Positions 38,532 through 50,100 of a stretch of 64,000 nucleotides of DNA are shown here, in pieces. The stretch's first letter is position 1. Each line of letters opens with the position of its first letter. The stretch covers positions 992,001 to 1,056,000 of the forward strand of contig JAQGEQ010000011.1 in NCBI GenBank assembly GCA_034620365.1, read 5' to 3'. This DNA comes from Pegea sp. RAD2-039. Taxonomy: Eukaryota; Chordata; Thaliacea; Salpida; Salpidae. A model generated the notes under the pieces. That model saw only the letters and a program-made list of their open reading frames with translations. It was not told the origin of the DNA and did no database searches. A program made the position numbers and the translations under genes.

Positions 38532-40596
38532 TTTTCAGATCTTTATAAATTATCTACATAACAATTGTTTTAGTAAATGCAATTATTAATTCAGTCAACT
38601 CACTATTTAATTCATTAGCTAACTATAATAATTCAAATTATACTTATTGAGTTTTAGTAAATTACAATAAAATTATTTATAAAGCAAACAAACTGAAGAT
38701 GAAACAGTTTTGGAAAAATTAATACTTTATAAGAAATTTATCTTAATTCATCTAAAGTTAAATATTCTAACCAACCATAAAAAGTGTATAAAATTTGATT
38801 TGTAAAAATAGACTAATTAATTTTGAATATTTAATTGCTTAGATAAAAAAACTTATATAATAAATATTTCTATTATTTTTCCTAATTTATTAAATTATTT
38901 AATGTACAACTTTTATCATGACTTTAGCAGGTTTTACAATAAATATAATTTAATAATTTTCTAAAGTACAGCCAGAACCAAGTTTTCAAAATTCTAACTT
39001 ATAAAACAAATTCAAAGCTAGACATATATAAGGTTGTTAAAATGGTCAATCAAAATAAAAGCGTAGTATTGAAAAAGATTGGCTTTTTTAAAATTTTAAA
39101 GTTCAAAAATATTATTATGAAATTAAAAAATACTATTCTAGTAAGACAACTACAGTTTCGCTAGAAAAATATAAACAAGTAAGAGCTATATATTTAAGTT
39201 TTAATATAGTAGTTTATTTTATTCAAATTGTGACTAAAGATTACAAATATACTTTAAGCAAAAACAATAATTTGACAACAGAAGAATATAAAAAAGGTCA
39301 TAAGTATCAGTTTAACATAATCAATGTAGCAAAAACAAGAACACTAAAGAGGCAAAGGCAATAAGTCAACAATACAAAATAATTGAAGAAAATGAAGAAA
39401 CTATACCATTATATATCACTTGTTAAGAAAATTACTTAAATCATATTTTTGACACAATTTTATGAAAGTTGATTAATGTTGACAAAGTGATCGAACCGAA
39501 GAGAAGATTCTAAGGAGTGGTACCTTATTGAAAAAGCTTTTAGTCCATTATTAAAGTTGACTGAGCGACAGCTTCTAAAGAAGGATAAAGGGTTTAGAAA
39601 ATCTTTATAGTGATCATTAAAGTTGATAAGAGTACAATAATTTTAAATAATAGTACGATCAGAGAAATGACGTGTAGTATATCTGAATTGTAACAACATT
39701 AATATTATAATATAATAGTAATTCTAATAAGTTGAATATATTTCTTAAGCTATCTAGATGGTAAATAACTAAAAATGTTTACAATATGATTAAATATTTA
39801 ATTAGATATAAAATAAACCTTTTTTTAATAAATAAAGCTTGTTTTCAAGGTGATATTATTGTGTTTTTTAAAACCTTCCATTAATCATCTTAAAGTTTTT
39901 AAACTACTACATTGTTCAACTTGCCGATAAATATTAATAAAAAAAACTATAAAAAATTTAATAACTGTTGAAAGATAGAACATTTAAAAAGCCCAATTTA
40001 AAACATTCAGTTTGATTCAAATTTTTGAATGAACTTTCTCTGTTTTACTAGAGAATAATGTTTTGTAGCAATTTAATTGTTAAACCCGGATTTAAAATTA
40101 GGAAAAAATGTTTAATAGATACAAAGTAAAAAAGTAAACAAAGAACTACGAAATCACATGCTGAAAACCTGTGTTTATTAAAACCACAAATTGCAAATTA
40201 AATTACATTATATAAAACCTATCAACAATTTAATAATTAAAAACAGATTATATTACATTCAAAAATTATTTTTAGTTTGCTGACTTAGTCTAATTTTTAA
40301 CGTATTTTTTTATAGATTTTTTTTAAATAATCAAACAAATCATGATCCAAATCACTTCTATAATATCTTTTTTAATTATAAAATAACATACTAATTTAGA
40401 TATATCTTTATCGAGTTTATAAGAATTTTATACAAGCACAAGCTTTTTTGCTTTATAATAAAGCAATAACCTTTCAACCAGATAACTTTTAATTATTTCT
40501 AGAACTTAAATAGGGGGATTAAGTATAAACAGCTGCTATAATGAAGAATTAATAAATAAATTTAAAACAACTTTTTTAGTAATAGTCATTCTTGAA
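38532..40596. other. Intergenic region between divergent genes
   Basis: About 2 kb between the AKAP-like gene (-) and the coiled-coil gene (+). It is A/T-rich and should include both promoters. No other coding exon is supported. Confidence 0.45.
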
Positions 40597-43435
40597 ATGT
40601 AAGTATTAATCTTTTGATTTGATGAAAGCTTTGTAGTTTTTGAATAACAATATAAACTCATTACAAGCTAAAAACTACCTTTAATAAAATTCCTATGCAT
40701 GGCCATTAAATTTTAATAATTTATGTTTCTGAAAAAATGTTATAATGGCTTGTAGACTACATAAAAGTCAAAAGACCTCTGATTTAAAATTTGCAGAAAA
40801 ACTTTGAACTTTTTATTTTTGAATAACCTTTTAAAGACTGAGACTTTTTAAACAATTTACAAAATTGTATTCAACATTTTAATAAGAATAATTTGTTGGC
40901 ATCAAATATCTAATTTATAAAAAAATCTTTGTTGGTAGGGAAGCAGTCATTCTGAGATTGAAAGAAACCGTTTTATACTTGTCCACTTGTTTGGAGGAGG
41001 AGAGATTGAAGTTTCAAACTTTTAGAAATCTAGTTGAAACATCTCTTGAAAATGAAAGAAATAAGATACAAGCTTATAATTCAGAAGAAATGAGAAAACT
41101 CAACAAAGTAATCTAAACATGATTTTTAATTTATTGTTCAGCACAAATTACGGTATTTTATATATGTTAGTGGCTTATGAGATTTATATTTTGAGTATCT
41201 TCTGATTTTAATCAATTCATAAATAGTAGAAGAAGATTTGGAATCAATGAATGAAAGAACTGACCTGACCTGAAAAAGTTGTTACTACTGACCTATGAAA
41301 AGAAAACATTGAAAAATTATGATTGAAATACGATAAAAACTCTGAATTGTTTTTCCTTTTTACAGCAGTTTGAAACTGTATTGAAAATCCTCAAATATAG
41401 ACTACAAAAAAAATGAATTAAATTTTGTATAAGCTACTGTAATATCGATTGCTCAGGCGCACAAGCAGGAAGTCGCTAACTTGGAAACGGGCTACAGGAA
41501 ATTATTGACAGATTTACGTAACAGCTCTGAGGTAAAGTTGACTAAACTACAAACAGAACACAATTTGCTTCAAGCATCATTCAAGAATTATCGCAATGAA
41601 ATTCGTGATGAAATGAACACTCTTCTTCTGATCAAGGTCAGCTAAAATCTTGTGTCTTGCAGCAATCTTTCACAAAGTTATTTCTAGATGCAAAATATTG
41701 TAGAAATGTCAAATGATGAGATGCAAAAAAATGTTAAGAAATACAAGACTAAGCTGCAAGCTCAGTTCAAGCAACACATTGAAGAAATTAAATATGGATT
41801 TGTGAACGAATTGAACATCAAACTGAAGTGAGTTCAAAGAAGTTAATTGAAAGCTAATCACGTTGAATCCTTAGCCGAAGATTAGAAGAGTTTGGAAACA
41901 ATTTTCTTAGTTTTAATTTGACATATGAAGAAAATGAATTGGAAGTGGAAATTTCAGAGAAGCAAGCAGATAATCATTCAAACTTAAGCGAAAAGGACTC
42001 AGTGAACAGTCTAGATCTACAAATGCTACTCTTAGACAAAAAAGAGAAAGAAAGTTTTGTAAATTTTGCTGAAAGCATCACTGAGGTACATCTCAGTTAC
42101 ATATATACTTGATCTCATCATCAACTCTTGTAAAAGGAGGTGAAAGAACAGAAAAGAGATTCTTTGCCAGCCGAAAAGAAAGAAATTAGAGGTTCAAAGA
42201 AAGCAATTTCTCAAGTTGATTCAAAAAAAGAGTCAACTGAAAAAGTTAGAGTCTCAAAGATAGATGATAAGTTGGTAGAAGAGAGATTAAAAGAGTTAGA
42301 AATATCCGACTTGGAAGCTAAAAAAGAGGAAGAGATACAAAAAAGAGTGATATCAGAGGAAGATTTGTTGAAATTAAAAAAGGTGACTACTGACTAGTCG
42401 TGGACTGGTGTGACTTTTTAATGTTTGTAGGAAAACGAGCAGATTTTGCATGAAAATAAAATGTTGGAAGAACGCAACAAGGAACTAGAAAATATGTTCT
42501 TAGTGATGAAAAACCGACGTTGGTCAGAAAAAGAAATTGAGATGAAGATGTAGATATGATTTGAGATTTCAATTTACTAATGATTTGTTGTTTATAGAAA
42601 TCAATTAATTCATCGGAAACAGGAGCTACTTCAATCAAACGTTAAAGCCAAATCTACAACAGATGAAGCTAAATCTTTTACTACTTCTTCACCTAATCGC
42701 TTAGCCGTTAAATTTGATCTTTCTAACTCTACATCTGACCCATCTTCTAATCTTACTAGTACCCCAAACCCTGCCTTTAATTCTAACACTCAATCATCAA
42801 ATCCTACATCTAATCCTACATTTAATCTTAATGGTCCTGAATCCAATACTAATGATCCTGAATCCAATCCTAATGGTCCTGAATCCAATCCTAATGGTCC
42901 TGAATCCAATCCTAATGGTCCTGAATCCAATCCTAATGGTCCTGAATCCAATCCTAATGGTCCTGCATCTAATCCTAATCGTTGGTCATTTAATCCAGCT
43001 AATCTTAGTCAACCAAATAGGCGAATAACTCGTTCACTTGATCATGATTCCTACAACGCTCTTGCATCTAAGCTTGATCATCGTCCTTTCGGTCCAAAAT
43101 TTCATCGCAATACTTTGTCTCGTCCAAGCGAAAAAGGACAGACGTTGCCATCCAAACTTCTTGATCTGCATCTTCCTTTTCAAGCACCAAAAAAGAGCAC
43201 TGCAAGACCGCAATCAGTAACCGCAAAGAACCTCCGCTCGCTGATGAAAAACACCGATAAGGATCTTAGTTTGGCGAACCGAATCATGATTTGGCAAGTT
43301 GATGGCGAGGAGAAGACTCCGAATCAAAAGACGTTGACTGCCGAGTTGCCGGATTCGTTTTTGACAACGCGAAAAAGCTTGATCATCAGTAAAGAAGCGA
43401 GATATTCCAAACTAATGCGCTTTAAAAATAATTGA
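40597..43435 (+). CDS. Coiled-coil protein with PESNPNG repeat, family unknown
   Basis: Proposed exons: start-codon bases AT at 40597-40598, then 40939-41107, 41457-41636, 41688-41827, 41875-42085, 42137-42382, 42431-42549, 42598-43435. They are in phase and give 634 residues. The start ATG is split by the first intron, since no other in-frame ATG precedes the coil. Residues about 1-400 are Glu/Lys/Leu-rich and predicted coiled coil. A low-complexity Asn/Ser/Pro linker contains seven heptapeptide copies, mostly PESNPNG. The basic C-terminal region (HRPFGPKFHRNTLSRPSEKG, then LLDLHLPFQAPKKS and ARYSKLMRFKN) is non-repetitive and may be a functional domain. I do not recognise the family. A cytoskeletal or scaffold role would suit the coil but is a guess. 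Confidence 0.7.
42836..42982 (+). repeat. Coding 21-bp minisatellite (PESNPNG x7)
   Basis: Seven tandem 21-bp units begin at 42836, 42857, 42878, 42899, 42920, 42941 and 42962. The first codes PESNTND, the middle five PESNPNG and the last PASNPNR. Near identity of the middle units suggests recent expansion. Confidence 0.95.
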
Positions 43436-43959
43436 AAAAATTGATAATTGCGCAATAAATCAAAAGAGATGATGTCGAGACTCATTGAAGCGGAAAGTTG
43501 CTTCTTTTTGTCTCGATTTTCTTTAAGTTACTGTTATCTATAATCGATCATAAAAGTTGTTGATTAAAAGATTTAATTCGAAAATGTTTAGAAAAAGTCC
43601 CAGAGATATATTAAATGATTTTTTATTTATATTATGAGAATAAATCTCAATGAAAACAATTAATAATCTTCAGTAATAATTTAACTTCTAAAAAAAAAAG
43701 ATAAAAACTCATTTTTTGTGCATCTTCAATTAATCGAGAAGCTTTGAGTAAAAAGAAAACTCAGCTGCAAATGACAAGCAGAATGTTGATGTTTCTAAAC
43801 AAGTTAGCATCGACCAGCAAGCTATAATCAAATCTATACTGCTACAGCAAATTGAGTTGTGTCTCGACAAATCGAAGTAGGTGATGACGTCGCAACAACA
43901 GAAGAAAAAAGAAAACGACAAAGTTTCACCTCCACCAGAATACCTGAAAACACTACACG
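43436..43959. other. Spacer and probable 5' leader of the lectin gene
   Basis: About 520 bp lie between the coiled-coil stop and the lectin ATG. A GTAGGTGATGACGTCG...CAG stretch near 43877-43901 looks like a short untranslated intron with a near-CRE word. It is not proven. Confidence 0.4.
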
Positions 43960-45468
43960 ATGGAAAGCAACTCGGAACCGGCAATCGGTGGCAGTCGTCT
44001 ACTTCGACACGCCACTAAACGAGGTGCTCGTCACCTTGACAACGAGACTTCTCGTCGACAACGAAAAGATGCGAATGCAATTTACGGAGTTCCTTTAGTA
44101 GCCGTCCTTATTTCTGGGATCGCTTTGACGGGAAGTATCTTTCTTTACTGCAACTCTTTACAACTTCAAAGTGAATTAAATTCTCTGCGTGAAATTGTGA
44201 CTGGTGAGAAGAAAGAAGACTCTCAACAACGCAATCTTACAAATCCTGGTCTTCTGGATCGCTTTACTCAGGTCACTTCATCTCTCAATCGAGCTATCCT
44301 TCAATTAAAATCGTGGGCGAACGTGTCTTCCTGTCTAATGGGCAGTGATTTGATAATCGGGTAAGTTTGTTGATCCTCATCTTCTCGCCTGAGTTGGATT
44401 GTGTTAAAGTAAATAATTGATAGATGGTGAATATTGGAATTCTGTTTTGTACTTAATAATTTACTAGTACTCATTTTGTTAGCATCTTATAGAGATTCAA
44501 TTCCATTTCAGTCATTTATTATTTTTTAATTTATTTTTTCTTTTAAGGTCAATCAGATAACATTTAAAATTGTCGAGCTTCAAGTCAGCTTGCTTCAGTC
44601 TTTCAATTTTTCGCTCCAATTTGTCTAAAATTGATTTTTTGAAACAAGTTTTGGTTTAATTCATTAATGTTGTTTTTAAATGAATTATTAAATTTCAGAT
44701 TTTTAATCAAGTTAAAATTTTTATTTTGTTTTACTTATTAACTTAATAAGTGATTTCATTTTTAAATATTTTAATGAAAAGTTTTTCATGGCCAGCTGTT
44801 TAAACTTTTCATTTTAATTTATTCGTCATACTCACAGTTTTAAAAATACTTTTTGTAAAATTTGTGTAATTTGGCTACAAGTTACATTTTACGAGCAAGT
44901 AACAAATAAAAAGGAAAATTATTTTACGAAAACATCATTTGCAAATTTGTAACAAATTTGCAACGAATAATCAGCAGATACTGCTATCGTTACCTTGACT
45001 ACCAGCTGGACTGGTGGAAAGCTGAAGCGTTTTGTCAGAAAAGAGGGGGTCACGTGGCGTACATTGAAGACACAAACACATGGAATCAAACCATTAACTT
45101 CATGAATTCTAGAGATCTAAGCACTATTTGGGTTGGACTCTACAAAGTACTACGAGTTGATACAAACCGCGTTTATTCGTGTTACTTATCGCGATTGTTG
45201 CTTAGAAACGAGCTAGTGATAAATGGTGGTTTCCAAATGGTCGGGAAGCTAATTTCACTCGTTGGGATTCTTCGAATCTTTTTGATGACGGTGATAATTG
45301 TGCTTCAATTCGATACAGAAGCAAGCGGTGACGTCACATTATTAGGTGAGTAACTAAGCGGAGGTTGATGTAGGTCTCGCTTCTAACAGATTCGGGATGT
45401 TTGATGGAAGATGCAAAGAAAGACAAAGTTTTTTCTGCAAGTTCTTTGATAAGTTTGGTGCCCTATGA
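43960..45468 (+). CDS. Type II transmembrane C-type lectin-like protein
   Basis: Four exons: 43960-44360, 44978-45146, 45206-45327, 45390-45468, giving 256 residues. A basic cytosolic N-terminus (about 1-42) is followed by one transmembrane helix (about 43-64), a stalk with N-glycosylation sequons (NLT, NVS) and a C-type lectin-like domain. The domain shows YCYRYLDYQLDWWKAEAFC, GGHVAYIED, the WxGL-type core WVGLYK, then FTRWDSSN, NCASIR and a final FFCKF. The calcium/sugar-binding EPN or QPD triplet is not seen; the position reads FPN. Canonical mannose or galactose binding is therefore doubtful. It probably acts as a cell-surface recognition protein. Intron 3 starts with GTGACGTCAC, so the donor GT overlaps a TGACGTCA word (45329-45336). 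Another copy is in the 3' region at 45535. Confidence 0.85.
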
Positions 45469-47133
45469 CCTGTCCACAAGATTTGATCACTACTAAGTAT
45501 TTGGAGCAAAACATTAAAGAAGATGATAAACTGATGACGTCATCTCTTCGCAAAGTCGATTTGAATACAAAAAGTAAAAAAAATTGTCCGCTGACATCTT
45601 TGTATTTCAGTAAAGTTAATCGCAAGAATAAGGAACAAATAAGACCTTGATATGTCTTGTTTTTCAGGATTAAAGATTTATTAGAAACTATTTTAGAAAC
45701 TTGAAAGGCTAAATCAAATATCTCTGAATAGATTAAACAGATCAAAGAGACGTTCTTCAGATTAAGGTCTCAGATGACAAGAGTTAAAGACAAATAATCG
45801 AATATCAACATCATCTTAGCAGCTTAATCTTCATTAAAGTCAATCGTCCGGCAAATATTTTTGAATCAAATTACTTTAAGTTGTTTTGTAAAGTCTTATC
45901 ATTTGCTAGTATTTGAGAATGGAATAAAAACTAAAATCATATTAAAAAATAATGAAAAGTAAACAGAGACAGAGATCTCTTTCAAGTCTTGCTACTTGTT
46001 AAACAAATTTATTTATAAATTCATTTCGTATTTTAAAGTGAAACTTAAAATATTAGCTTTTAAAGCTAAGTGATAAAAACAAAAATGAAAAGTAAACAAT
46101 TCTTATCTAGTTTTAAACAATAAAAGAGTGAAGAAACTAAACAGATTAGGCTAATGGACTTTTGCTGATTATATGCTGAGATGAGCGCACATATCTGTCC
46201 AAAAAACCACTTCCTGTTTTTAACTTAAAATTCTAACTTTGTCTATAAATTAAATATTTATGAAATAGTAAACTTCAAATTGGTTATTTACTGAAATAAT
46301 AAGTTTCAATTAGAATTTATTTCCATCATAAGTAACTTTAATATATCTTTCAAGCAGTTTGCTACAAGCTACTGTTGAAAACATATCTATCCAGTTGATT
46401 CTCAAGATATTTGTAAATTGTAAAATATATTTTCAAACATTCGTGTAATATTAAATGATGAATTATCATACAAATAATTTATTCAAATTACAAAAAGCTC
46501 AAGTTGTAATTTTATTTATGAAAAGTAAACTTTATTTGATTGACTTCAAAATTTCTTCAATTTTTCTTTATTTTTTCATGAAATTTAATTTTTGTGAAGA
46601 CTCGAACAAGGTAAATGGCCAGATTAGTCGTTTACATGTTCACAACCTGCCTAATAGCTCAACACAAATTGCTTTCAATTAGCTCTTGATGTTTAATTGT
46701 CATTAATTGCTATTTGAAATCTAATTGATTTCATTGATAAAGAAACCTGAATAGAAATATGAAAACAAACAAATCGGTTTTATCGATTTTATTTATTAAA
46801 GACAAAATTAATTTAAAAGAAAAACAAAACAAAGAGAAAAGGAAGTTGGAAATATTTGTGAAGCTTTTAGTGATTTGCATTCAACTAATGTGAAAAAATT
46901 GAAAATTGTAATTAACTTAATAAATTATTTCTTGCTTTCATCGAAAACCGCCACAAAAATTTCCAATCTACTAACCGCTGTAAATAATCAGTTTGTTGTC
47001 GGAAAACATCAAACACGACAAAATACAAATGACATTTCTGTCTTTCATGTGATGTAGTGTGATTCATCTCTCATCAGAACTACAGTTAAAAGACAACGAA
47101 GAAAAATGCCAGCAAACATTCACACCTATCCAA
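45469..47133. other. Convergent intergenic spacer
   Basis: About 1.7 kb between the lectin (+) and SPECC1L (-) 3' ends. It holds one TGACGTCA at 45535-45542 and A/T-rich sequence. No gene is supported. Confidence 0.5.
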
Positions 47134-50100
47134 TCACGTTTCAAAGTATTTGTAAAGTTGAGTCACATATTTCATGACTCCTTGCCAATCAGGACGCTCA
47201 TTCAACGTCATCGACTCCACACTCAAAGTTGGTTCGATTCCAGAACTTTCAGCAGCAGCAAGTGCTAGCCGGAAGTGTTTCGCCTGAAAGTTCAAAGATA
47301 AGAAATAGAAATGAAATATTAGAAATAACCTGAAGTAGTTTTCGTTGCCTTTCATCATTGCTTGTAGTGTAAGTGTTTGCAAGATTCAAGTAAGGTATAT
47401 GAGCTGGTAGGTATGAATGTATCAAAGCACACAGAGCCAAACCATCGGACCAACTGGTACTAAAGTTTGTAATATCGATACCTGGATAGTCCTGCAAAAA
47501 CCACTAACGGTTAGCAACCAGCAGCAGTTAGCAACCAGCAGCATACTTTGGTTTTTTTCTGACACCATTGTAGCAACGCATTCCGTTTCGAGCCTCCATA
47601 TTTACGAGCTAGTGTGACTAGAGGGTCTGCTCCCCCTACAATACTTCCTCGCGTTTTACCGCGTTGCTTATCACTCGGTTCTGTCGATGGCATCGTTGGC
47701 TGTGTTCGATCTAACAAATTACAACCCGTGACCAGCTAGTATCGACCAGTTAGCCACCAACCAACCTGACTGGTTTGTTCTACTGACATCTAGGGACGAA
47801 GGTTTTCGCGCTTCCGCCGCTGAATTGCGTCGCAGAAACGATGACAACGGACCCAGATCTGTATCTAAGATGGAAGATCCTGATGACATGCTTCTGATCT
47901 TTCGAACAGACTCACTTGTACGAGCGCCATCTGGTGTTGTAGTTTTACTACTACTAGACGAGCTGCTGGTTGCTGCAGGTGATTTCGCGCTGGTATTCGA
48001 CGCGCTTGTCAGTGACGTCAACGAGTGATGACGTTGCATTGGCGATATAGTGGCGATAGAAGGTGGCGACTTGATCGGAGAAATTTTGAAATTGGCGGGA
48101 GATTGATCTTCGGATGCCGGCGGATTTGGTGAATTTTCTAGGAGTGGTGTGGAAGCGGGAGATATAGTAGCGCTGTTAACGCGCGTCATCGTCGTCGAGC
48201 TTTGGCTATCAAATGATTTGATGAGACTCTGAACTCCGGGAGAAGCATCCAAATTTCTCCGAATCTTTTGAACTTCCTGAACTTCACTTCCTCTTCTTTC
48301 CAACGGGCTATGACTCGATGCATGTGACGCCATCCGCTTTCGACGTAATTGTTCATTCTCGACGCGAAGCTTAGTGACGTCATCTTCGAGCGTCTGCTTC
48401 TCTTCTCGTAACTTTTCAACTTCTTGTTGAGTCTCGGCCTTCATGTCGTTCGCGATACTAACAGCCATTTGCATATCACTCTGAAATTGTCTCCATTCAT
48501 GTGATTGGTTCCTCTGCTCACGTTTCAACTGCTGAATCTCTTTCACGAAGCGCACGCGTTCTTCCTACGTCATCAAATACGTCATCGCAAGTCATCACAA
48601 ACACGTGACTACCTTCAATGAAGACATTTGATTCTGCAACTGCTGGATGGTGTGACGCTCGTGCTTCTGGACCGCGATTTGTTGCTCCACTGAATCCTCC
48701 ATCACAAAGATCGTCTCATTTGCTTCTTCTAATTTGATATTCTTCATTCGAACTTCTTCATTTAATCGATCAATCAACTCCGACAACTCCGAAGAGTCCT
48801 TCTTCGCCTGCTCAACTACGTCATCAATACGTCAAGCGTTCATGACGTCATCACCTTCGAGATGGTAGCTTCGAGATACTCTTCAAGCTCAGAAACGCGC
48901 GCGTCTAGCTTGTCGTTCTCAGCTTGAAGTTCTCGGCTTTCTTCCTCCATTTCCTGATAAATGACGTCATCAACGCGATTTAGCTTTGTGTAAGTGACGT
49001 CACTACCTGCTTCTCACCACGTAAACCATCGACGATGGCGACGAAGTTATCTTCACTTCCAGACACCTCGTTCAGCTGCAGCAAGTCGCGATTTCGCTGT
49101 CTAAGAACGCGAAGATCTTCACGGAGTCGCTGCTGTTCCGAAGTAGTTGAATCTCGAGTTGCCTGCGGGTCAGTGGTTGTCGGTCAGTGGTTAGTAGATA
49201 GTAGTTGGCGGTAAAGGATTGGTGGACAAGAAGTTGATGGACAGGTGGTTAGCCTTACCTTTAACTTGCTGTCCACAACCTTTTTATCAGCCCGCGCTTG
49301 CTTCAATTCTCGTTCAAGAACTCGAACGTTTTCTCTTAAATCTTCAGCTTCTTCAAATGCTTCTTTTCGCGTCTCTTCCGCTCTTCGTAAAGCGCTATTC
49401 AGCGATCCTTGACAATCGAGTATATGACGTCGTTCATCCAACAAACACACGTATTGTTGTTTCAGGTCATTGTGATTCGAATCTTCGTTCAAATGATCCG
49501 ATACCAGCGTCTATAAACATCACGTGACCATCAATCGCGACTTCATTGATGAGAAAGAATCAAACTTTTTGGTCGTTTGCCAAATTGGCTTCAACATTTC
49601 ACTATTTACAAATTAAGCAAGAGGAATCTATTATGAGCAAAGTAGATGCGATGACGTCATCAGCACGCGACTCACTCTCAAATGAGTCGATTCAGTTTGT
49701 TGTTCAGCCAATTTGCGTTCAGATTCTTCAAATTGTTCCACTAAAACTTTTAACTCTTTTCGTAACCGCTCGTTATCAATCGCTAACTCAGGAACCGACT
49801 TCTGTAGATCATTCAACTCCTATGACGTCATCACAGAGTCTTTAGAATCATGACGTCATCATACTTTTATATGACGTCACCTGAACAGTAGCTTCGAGTT
49901 CCTCATTTGTGCTGATATGACTTTCCTGCATTTGATGAATGCGTTCTGTAAGACAAGCCACCGTTTCACACGAACTTCTATCCCCACATGCTCCATCTGT
50001 TGATCGCGCGACACCTGTAACATGAAGTGATGACGTCAGTGATGTATGACGTCACAACTGACAGTAGTACCTGATAGAGTGAGATATGTGCTAGATGGTA

